From Elymus sibiricus (taxonomy: Eukaryota; Streptophyta; Magnoliopsida; Poales; Poaceae): a DNA stretch of 64,000 bases. Location: assembly GCA_039707655.1 (NCBI GenBank), contig CM077676.1, forward strand, positions 190,646,936 through 190,710,935. The letters run 5' to 3'. Made by a program: the position numbers and the translations under genes. The stretch's first letter is position 1; the number at the start of each line of letters is the position of its first letter. Below are positions 58,300-64,000 of this stretch, one piece after another. A model generated the notes under the pieces. It did no database searches, was not told the origin of the DNA, and saw only the letters and a list, made by a program, of their open reading frames with translations.

Positions 58300-59847
58300 G
58301 CGGCATGCCCCATTATGCAGAACCTTTGACACGATAAAAGGACCTTCCCACGCAGGAGCAAGCTTGTGAGGTCGCTGCTGATCCACTCGGAGCACAAGAT
58401 CGCCTTCCTAAAAGGCCCGACCCCTGATGTGTCTGTCGTGAAAACGTCGTAGGTCCTACTGATAGGTGGCTGAACGGATAAGTGCAATCTCCCTCTCCTC
58501 TTCCAAGAGATCAACGGCGGCTTGCCCCGCTTGCTCTGCTTCAGCTTCGGAGTATAGTTCCACTCGGGGCGAATTGTGGAGCAGGTCACTCGACAGGACA
58601 GCTTCAGCTCCGTACACCATCAAGAAGGGAGTGTGATTGGTAGACCTATTGGGGGTCGTCCTCAGGCCCCACAGAACTGACGGCAATTCAGTGACCCAGG
58701 CTCCGGCTGCATGCTCCAAATCACGCATGAGTCGTGGCTTTAACCCTTGAAGGATCAGTCCATTCGCTCTCTCAGCTTGTCCATTCGACTGTGGGTGAGC
58801 CACGGATGCATAGTCGACCCGGGTGCCTTGTGTGGCACAGAACGCTCTGAACTCTTCTGAGTCGAAGTTTGAGCCATTGTCGGTAATGATGCTGTAGGGC
58901 ACACCATATCTGAAGACTATCTCTTTCGTAAACTTGATCGCCGTACGAGAGTCTAGCTTCTTGATGGGTTTGGCTTCAATCCACTTAGTGAACTTGTTAA
59001 CTGCAACCAGCAAGTGGGTGAATCCACTCGCCCCTGTTCGAAGGGGTCTCACCATGTCGAGTCCCCAGACTGCAAACGGCCAGACGAGTGGGATCGTCTT
59101 CAGAGCAGACGCGGGCTTGTGTGATAAGTTTGCATAGAACTGACAACCGGTGCAGTGTTGGACTATCTCCTGGACAGCTTCATTGGCACGTGGCTAGAAG
59201 AAGCCGGCTCGGTATGCTTTAGCCACGATCGTCCGAAAGGACGCGTGGTGTCCACAAGTTCCCAAGTGAATCTCCTCCAAGATCAATCGACCTTCCTCCG
59301 GAGAGATGCAGCGCTGAGTCACACCGGTGACGCTCTTTCTGTACAGCTGGTCGCCCATCACAGTAAAGGCCTTGGACCTGCGAACAATCTGGCAAGCCTT
59401 GACTTCATCCTCCGGAAGCTCCTGTCTGAGCAGGTACACAATGTACGGCACCGTCCAGTCGGGCGTGATTGCCAGGACCTCCATGACCAAATCAATGACT
59501 GCTGGGACCTCGATTTCAGTTGAATCGGAGGGACCGACCACTTGCGGGGGCTCTTCAGTGAAGGGATCTTCTTTCACTGTCGGGAAACGCAAATGCTCAA
59601 GGAACACATTGCTGGGTATAGGTTTCCGAGTGGACCCGATCTTTGCCAGATTGTCTGCCGCTTGATTCTTGGCTCGGGGGATGTGATGGAGCTCCAGCCC
59701 CTCGAATTTCTTCTCCAGCTTTCTCACCGCGTTGCAATATCCTGTCATAGCAGGGCTCCTGATGTCCCACTCCTTCATTACTTGATTCACAACTAGATCC
59801 GAGTCTCCGTAGACCATCAGACGTCGGACGCCGAGTGAGATGGCCAT
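58300..59847 (-). pseudogene. Integrase region of the Tat-type pol (decayed)
   Basis: On the minus strand 59,847-59,194 is open and covers the second RNase H-type end ([29 protein letters not shown]) and the start of integrase with the H..H of its zinc-binding part ([11 protein letters not shown]); a TAG follows after RAGFF. The core follows at 59,055-58,456 with WIEAKPI, ITDNGSNFDS (second Asp) and PQSNGQAERANG (catalytic Glu). Two more TAG stops lie after SATYQ and RAF, within the C-terminal part. The active-site residues are present but split by stops. Confidence 0.85.
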
Positions 59848-59907
59848 ACGTAGACCATAAAGGAGCGCTTCATACTCGGCCTCATTGTTGGAGGAATCGA
59901 AGTGGAT

Positions 59908-60207
59908 CTACAGAACATAACTGAGTCGATCGCCCTTTGGAGACACTAACACTACTCCGGCTCCTGAACCATTCAGCATCTTGGAACCATCGAAGAACAT
60001 GGTCCAGTGTTCCGGGTGACTCTGAGTCGGTTGCTGCTGTTCTGTCCATTCGGCTAAGAAATCAACTAATGCTTGGGACTTGATCACTTTTTTCGCCTCG
60101 AACTTGATGTCCAGGGGCAGGAGCTCGATAGCCCACTTCGCCACTCGACCAGTCGCATCCCGGTTGTTCATGATCTCAGACAGCGGGGCGTCGCTGACGA
60201 CTGACAC
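59908..60207 (-). pseudogene. Additional RNase H-type domain of the Tat-type pol (first half)
   Basis: The frame contains WAIELLPLDIKFEAKKVIK, ALVDFLAEWTE and MFFDGSKMLNGSGAGVVLVSP, the DGS and GAG motifs of archaeal-type RNase H, and ends at a TAG after RLSYVL. The continuation with [13 protein letters not shown] lies downstream in the same frame past the stop. A frameshift relative to the preceding RT segment occurs near 60,170-60,207. A second RNase H after the retroviral one is the mark of Tat-lineage elements. Confidence 0.8.
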
Positions 60208-61436
60208 GGTGTGCTCTGGAAGTAATGGGCTACTTTCTTCGCAGTCAGGTAGATGCCATAGACGAGCTTCTGATAATGAGGATACCTCTTCTTAGATGGA
60301 GTCAGAACTTCAGAAATGTAATATACTGGGCGCTGAACTTTGTAAGCTTTGCCCTCTTCTTCTCGCTCGACGGTGAGGACGGTGCTGACAACTTGACCAG
60401 TGGCCGCAATGTACAAGAGCAACGGCTTGTTGCTGTTCGGAGCGGCGAGCACCGGCTGGATGGAAAGTAGGGCTTTGAGCTTAACAAACACTGCTTGTGC
60501 TTCAGTAGTCCACTCGAATGAATCAGACTTCTTCATCAATCGGTAAAGGGGTAGTGCCTTCTCACCGAGGCGGGAGATGAATCGGCTCAGAGCGGCGAGG
60601 CAACCTGTGAGCTTCTGTACATCATGAAGCCGTTCTGGACGTTTCATTCGTACTATTGCACCGATCTTCTCAGGATTGGCATCTATCCCTCGTTCGGAAA
60701 TGAGGAATCCAAGTAACTTGCCTCCTGGCACTCCGAAAGTGCATTTTACTGGATTCAGCTTGATATCATACCTCCGCAGATTTGCAAAAGTCTCAGCTAG
60801 GTCAGCCAGCAGGTCAGAACCTTTTCTGGACTTGACCACTATGTCGTCCATGTATGCCTCGATGTTCCGACTGATCTGTGTATGTAAACACTTTTGGACC
60901 ATGCGCATGAAAGTGGCACCGGCATTCTTGAGACCGAATGGCATGGTGATATAGCAGAAGCACCCGAATGGGGTGATAAAAGCTGTTTTTATTTTGTCTG
61001 GCCCATACATTCAGATCTGGTGGTACCCGGAGTACGCATCCAGGAAAGACAGTCGCTCACACCCCGCGGTGGAATCTATGATCTGATCTATACGGGGGAG
61101 CGGGAAATGATCCTTGGGATAGACCCGGTTGATGTGCTTGAAATCAATGCACATCCGGAGAGACTTATCTTTCTTAGGAACCATGACGACGTTGGCGAGC
61201 CACTCGGAGTGGTACACCTCACGGATGAACTCGACTGCCAGGAGCTGAGCAACTTCTTCGCCAATGGCTTTCCTCTTCTGTGTAGCGGAACGACGAAGAT
61301 GTTCCTTCACAGGTTTTGCTTTCGGGTCAACTCACAAATGGTGCTCAGCCAGTTCCCTGGGCACACCCAGCAGGTCGGATGGCTTCCATGCGAAGATGTC
61401 CCAGTTCTCACGGAGGAACTAGATGAGCGCGGCTTC
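60168..61436 (-). pseudogene. Reverse transcriptase and first RNase H of the Tat-type pol (decayed)
   Basis: The first part, FLRENWDIFAWKPSDL, is interrupted by a TGA before VDPKAKPVKEHL. 61,310-61,011 has VVMVPKKDKSLRMCIDFKHIN and FLDAYSGYHQI, then a second TGA. 61,010-60,168 is open: ITMPFGLKNAGATFMRM and the catalytic YMDDIVV (at about 60,840-60,857), then LGFLISERGI and the Gypsy RNase H (FEWTTEAQAVF, LLLYIAATGQVVSTVL, RPVYYISEVL, YPHYQKLVYG). Confidence 0.88.
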
Positions 61437-64000
61437 CTATTTGCTGTCGAGTGTCATTGAGATGTTGGTGGGTGCGGCATTGGGATCCTCCGGATGAACG
61501 TGCACAGGCTTCATCTCACCGGCTGACTGGAACACAGACTCTGTAGCTGGTTTTTTGGAGCGTAGCAGATCACTTGGATCGGCGTTTTTCTTGTATTCTT
61601 CCAACTCCACCATAGCCATCTGTTCATCAGCAATCTTGGACCCTTGCTGCAAACACTCTTCCACGCGCTGCCTATTGCCAGTGACTGTGATCACGCCTTT
61701 GGGGCCGGGCATCTTTAGCTTAAGATACACATAACATGGGCGGGCCATGAAGCGTGCATAGGCCGGCCGACCAAGGATGGCATGGTAGGCCCTGCGGAAG
61801 TCGACCACTTCAAAGGTTAGCCTTTCCTTCCTGAAGTTATTTTCGTCTCCAAAGACCACATCCAGGGCGATCTGCCCGAGTGACTTTGCTTTCTTGCCGG
61901 GGATCACTCCGTGAAACTGCATACTGCTCTCGTTGAGACGGGACATCGGGATGCCCATCCCCTTCAGGGTCTCAGTGTAGAGTAGGTTCAGGCCGCTTCC
62001 ACCGTCCATGAGGACCTTACGCAACCGAACGCCTCCCACGACAGGATCGACCACCAGTGCCTGCCGCCCAGGGGTAGCAATGTAGGCCGGGTGGTCTGAC
62101 TGATCAAAGGTGATCGGAGTCTTCGACCAGTTCAGAAATTTTGTCGTCGTCAGCATGGCCATGTTTACTTCCCGGTTGATGACCTTCAGTCGGCTCTTGC
62201 TCTCAACATCCGCAAAGATCATCAGAGTCGCGTTGACACTAGGATAAGCTTCATTTTTGTCTTCATCATCGACATCGTCTGGACTTTTATCACTCGACTG
62301 ACTCTCTCGGAACTGCTGTATCAGCAATCTGCACTGTCGAGTGGTATGCTTGGGCAATATCAGATTGCCCTCTTCATCTTTTTTGGTATGAATGTGGCAC
62401 GGCAAATCGAGGACATCCTGGCCCGACTGATCTTTCTTTTTCCTCTGGATCCACTTTTCTTTAGCCTTCCCTTTGTTTTTGGCTTGTCCGGCCAGAGCGG
62501 CGGCCTCAGCCTGAGCTGATCCGTCAGCTTTGTGCTTCAGCTTCCGACTGGGGTTGTTGTTTCCAGGGCTAGGCTCACTAGCCTTTCCCTTAATGTCACG
62601 GAGACGGTCTTCCTCTTCTCCGTTCACATACCGAGTGGCGATCTCCATCATTCGGCTCATGGTCAAAGATCCCAATCGACCGAATTTTAGGATGAGCTCT
62701 CGATATCTGACTCCTGCCTTGAAAGCGCAGACGGCTTGGTGGTCAGTGACGTTCTCAACCACATGATGCAAGGTTGTCCAATGCTGAATGTACTCCCTCA
62801 AGGTTTCATTCAGCTTCTGCACACAATGTTGCAACTCAGTCAATCCGGCAGGGCGTTTGCACGTGCCTTCAAATGTTTTGATGAACACCCGAGCCAGATC
62901 TTCCCAACAGTAAATGCTAGCCAGAGTGAATTGGTTGAGCCAGGCCCGGGCTGACCCTTCCAGCATCAAGGGCAAATGTTTCATAGCCACATAATCGTTA
63001 GCCCCTCCAATCTGAATAGCCACTCGGTAATCTTCTAGCCACGTCTCCGGATTGGACTCACTGGTGAATTTACTCACTCCAGTCGCCAATCTGAAGTTAG
63101 GTGGAATCTCTGCGGCCCTGATTGCTCTGCTGAAACACTCGGGTCCAAAGATGAAGACTCCACTTCCACTCGGACGATCTCTGTCCAAGCTCTCTCTGTG
63201 AGCTCTGCCTCTGTCGACCAGGTTCTGAGCGAGTACGGATCTCGCATTGAACTGTGGGTCGCGAAGGTCGAATGGTTCTCTCTGGCGATAATCGTCACCA
63301 TGGCGAGGAGGGCTGACCCTCCGATCATTGCCGTAAGGACGTCTGACATCATACGGCCGGGGCGCGTATGAGCCATCCCGCGGAGGGGGCGTCGGCATAC
63401 GGCGACGATCATCCTGACGCTGTGGAGGCGAATACCGATCGCGACCCTGCTCCGAGTATTCATCTTGGTGGTGGCCTTGGTCATTTCGCTGCTGAGGGGA
63501 GTGTCTGTTTCTTCTTGGGGTCACCGGGCTGTGGGCCGACTGGACGGTGTCAGCCCTGACGGATCTGCTGTGAATCCTGTTGCCCGACTGGGACACCGCT
63601 GAATTCTGCTCTTCAGCCGCCTTCAGTAAGGCCCGGATCTGCCGTAGGCCCTCTCCTGCCTCGGATCGAGACGGCTGGATGGAATCTGCTATCCGAGTGG
63701 CCACCCCCAAATTCTGAACGGGAGTGTGAAATACCTGGAAATTCTGCTGCGGGTCATTCGAGAACGCCTGCCACTGCCGACGACTGGAACTGGGCTGATG
63801 CCGTTGGTGGGCACGATTGTCAAGTGACTTCTGGAGCGCCTCCAGACGATTGCGCTCAGCCAGATTGGCCTGGCACGCGGCCTCCAAAGCCTGAGCCTCA
63901 GGAGTCGTCCCGATGATGGCCGTCCGGAGGGCCTGCTCGTTTCTGTGCCGTAGTTCCTCCCTCTGCTGCTGAGTGAGAGGTTGGGGGCAGTACTCGGCGG
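61437..64000 (-). CDS. gag-protease frame of the Tat-type element (5' end outside the window)
   Basis: The minus-strand frame is open from the window edge to the stop at 61,437-61,439, more than 850 codons. The N-terminal part is Gln/Arg-rich and charged. The capsid (retrotrans_gag) domain includes EGSARAWLNQF, FEGTCKRPAGLTELQ and LREYIQHWTTLHH (about 62,990-62,770). No CCHC zinc knuckle is evident; a basic KKDQSGQ stretch follows. The protease active site is VLMDGGSGLNLLY (61,986-62,009 for the core), a DGGSG variant of D-T/S-G. The TTG at 63,885-63,887 is not a real start; the frame continues to the edge. In contrast to pol this frame shows no stops. Confidence 0.88.
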   Translation of the reverse strand, partial: AEYCPQPLTQQQREELRHRNEQALRTAIIGTTPEAQALEAACQANLAERNRLEALQKSLDNRAHQRHQPSSSRRQWQAFSNDPQQNFQVFHTPVQNLGVATRIADSIQPSRSEAGEGLRQIRALLKAAEEQNSAVSQSGNRIHSRSVRADTVQSAHSPVTPRRNRHSPQQRNDQGHHQDEYSEQGRDRYSPPQRQDDRRRMPTPPPRDGSYAPRPYDVRRPYGNDRRVSPPRHGDDYRQREPFDLRDPQFNARSVLAQNLVDRGRAHRESLDRDRPSGSGVFIFGPECFSRAIRAAEIPPNFRLATGVSKFTSESNPETWLEDYRVAIQIGGANDYVAMKHLPLMLEGSARAWLNQFTLASIYCWEDLARVFIKTFEGTCKRPAGLTELQHCVQKLNETLREYIQHWTTLHHVVENVTDHQAVCAFKAGVRYRELILKFGRLGSLTMSRMMEIATRYVNGEEEDRLRDIKGKASEPSPGNNNPSRKLKHKADGSAQAEAAALAGQAKNKGKAKEKWIQRKKKDQSGQDVLDLPCHIHTKKDEEGNLILPKHTTRQCRLLIQQFRESQSSDKSPDDVDDEDKNEAYPSVNATLMIFADVESKSRLKVINREVNMAMLTTTKFLNWSKTPITFDQSDHPAYIATPGRQALVVDPVVGGVRLRKVLMDGGSGLNLLYTETLKGMGIPMSRLNESSMQFHGVIPGKKAKSLGQIALDVVFGDENNFRKERLTFEVVDFRRAYHAILGRPAYARFMARPCYVYLKLKMPGPKGVITVTGNRQRVEECLQQGSKIADEQMAMVELEEYKKNADPSDLLRSKKPATESVFQSAGEMKPVHVHPEDPNAAPTNISMTLDSK

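Larger units (their letters stand above)
51411..64000 (-). mobile_element. Ty3/Gypsy retrotransposon of the Tat type, truncated by the window end
   Basis: On the minus strand the order is gag-protease (64,000-61,437), RT, RNase H, a second RNase H-type domain, integrase (to about 58,300), a tandem array, a gene on the opposite strand, PPT and 3' LTR (51,987-51,411). An archaeal-type extra RNase H and an antisense frame before the 3' LTR are features of the Tat lineage (Grande, Retand and Ogre relatives). The 5' LTR lies beyond 64,000, so no target duplication can be checked. pol carries several stops, so the copy is not autonomous today. Confidence 0.9.

Overview
The window is plant nuclear DNA, almost certainly from a Triticeae grass (wheat, Aegilops, rye or barley group). 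Several nested LTR retrotransposons of types familiar from Triticeae fill most of it. Between them lie two islands of low-copy host sequence: a tandemly duplicated miR2118 microRNA cluster and one protein-coding gene. All coordinates come from reading the sequence; family names are from memory and were not checked against a database.

Layout. 1-557 and 19,047-20,975 are the two halves of miR2118 locus copy A, split by an 18.5-kb retrotransposon. That element (563-19,041, TSD TGTAC) has LTRs of about 4.3 kb, a tRNA-Met-type PBS, a PPT and almost no coding capacity, so it is non-autonomous. It is itself interrupted by a 6.7-kb Athila-like non-autonomous element (7,640-14,349, TSD GTCAA). 20,975-22,450 is miR2118 locus copy B. 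In total there are eight miR2118 arms: six have a 5' partner arm (copy A four, copy B two) and two in copy B have lost it by separate deletions. 23,358-26,030 (minus strand) is a gene for a DEUBAD-domain, NFRKB/INO80G-like protein with a 5'-UTR intron. 27,693-29,801 is a PIF/Harbinger element with an intact DDE transposase. 29,970-30,710 is a Stowaway-type MITE fragment split by a non-LTR retro-insertion.

30,940-44,364 is an old Angela/BARE-type Copia element (TSD TGCAC) whose gag-pol is riddled with stops. It carries a solo LTR on the minus strand (38,044-42,134, TSD GGTAT) from a relative of the first long-LTR element. 44,370-51,410 is a mosaic of fragments, two poly(A)-tailed retro-insertions with clear target duplications, and AT-rich degenerate repeats. 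51,411 to the window end is most of a minus-strand Ty3/Gypsy element of the Tat type. In order along + coordinates it has a 3' LTR, a multi-exon gene on the opposite strand with its own TATA box (Transposase_28-like domain plus coiled coils), a 20-unit 71-bp tandem array, a decayed pol (integrase, two RNase H-type regions, RT) and an open gag-protease frame that runs off the window.

Biology. The most interesting host feature is the miR2118 cluster. In grasses this 22-nt family triggers 21-nt phasiRNA production in anthers. The two tandem polycistrons are decaying differently: copy A is cut off from its upstream sequence by the retrotransposon but keeps all its stem arms; copy B keeps its upstream sequence but two of its four units can no longer fold. 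The antisense gene inside the Tat-type element is the second feature worth attention.
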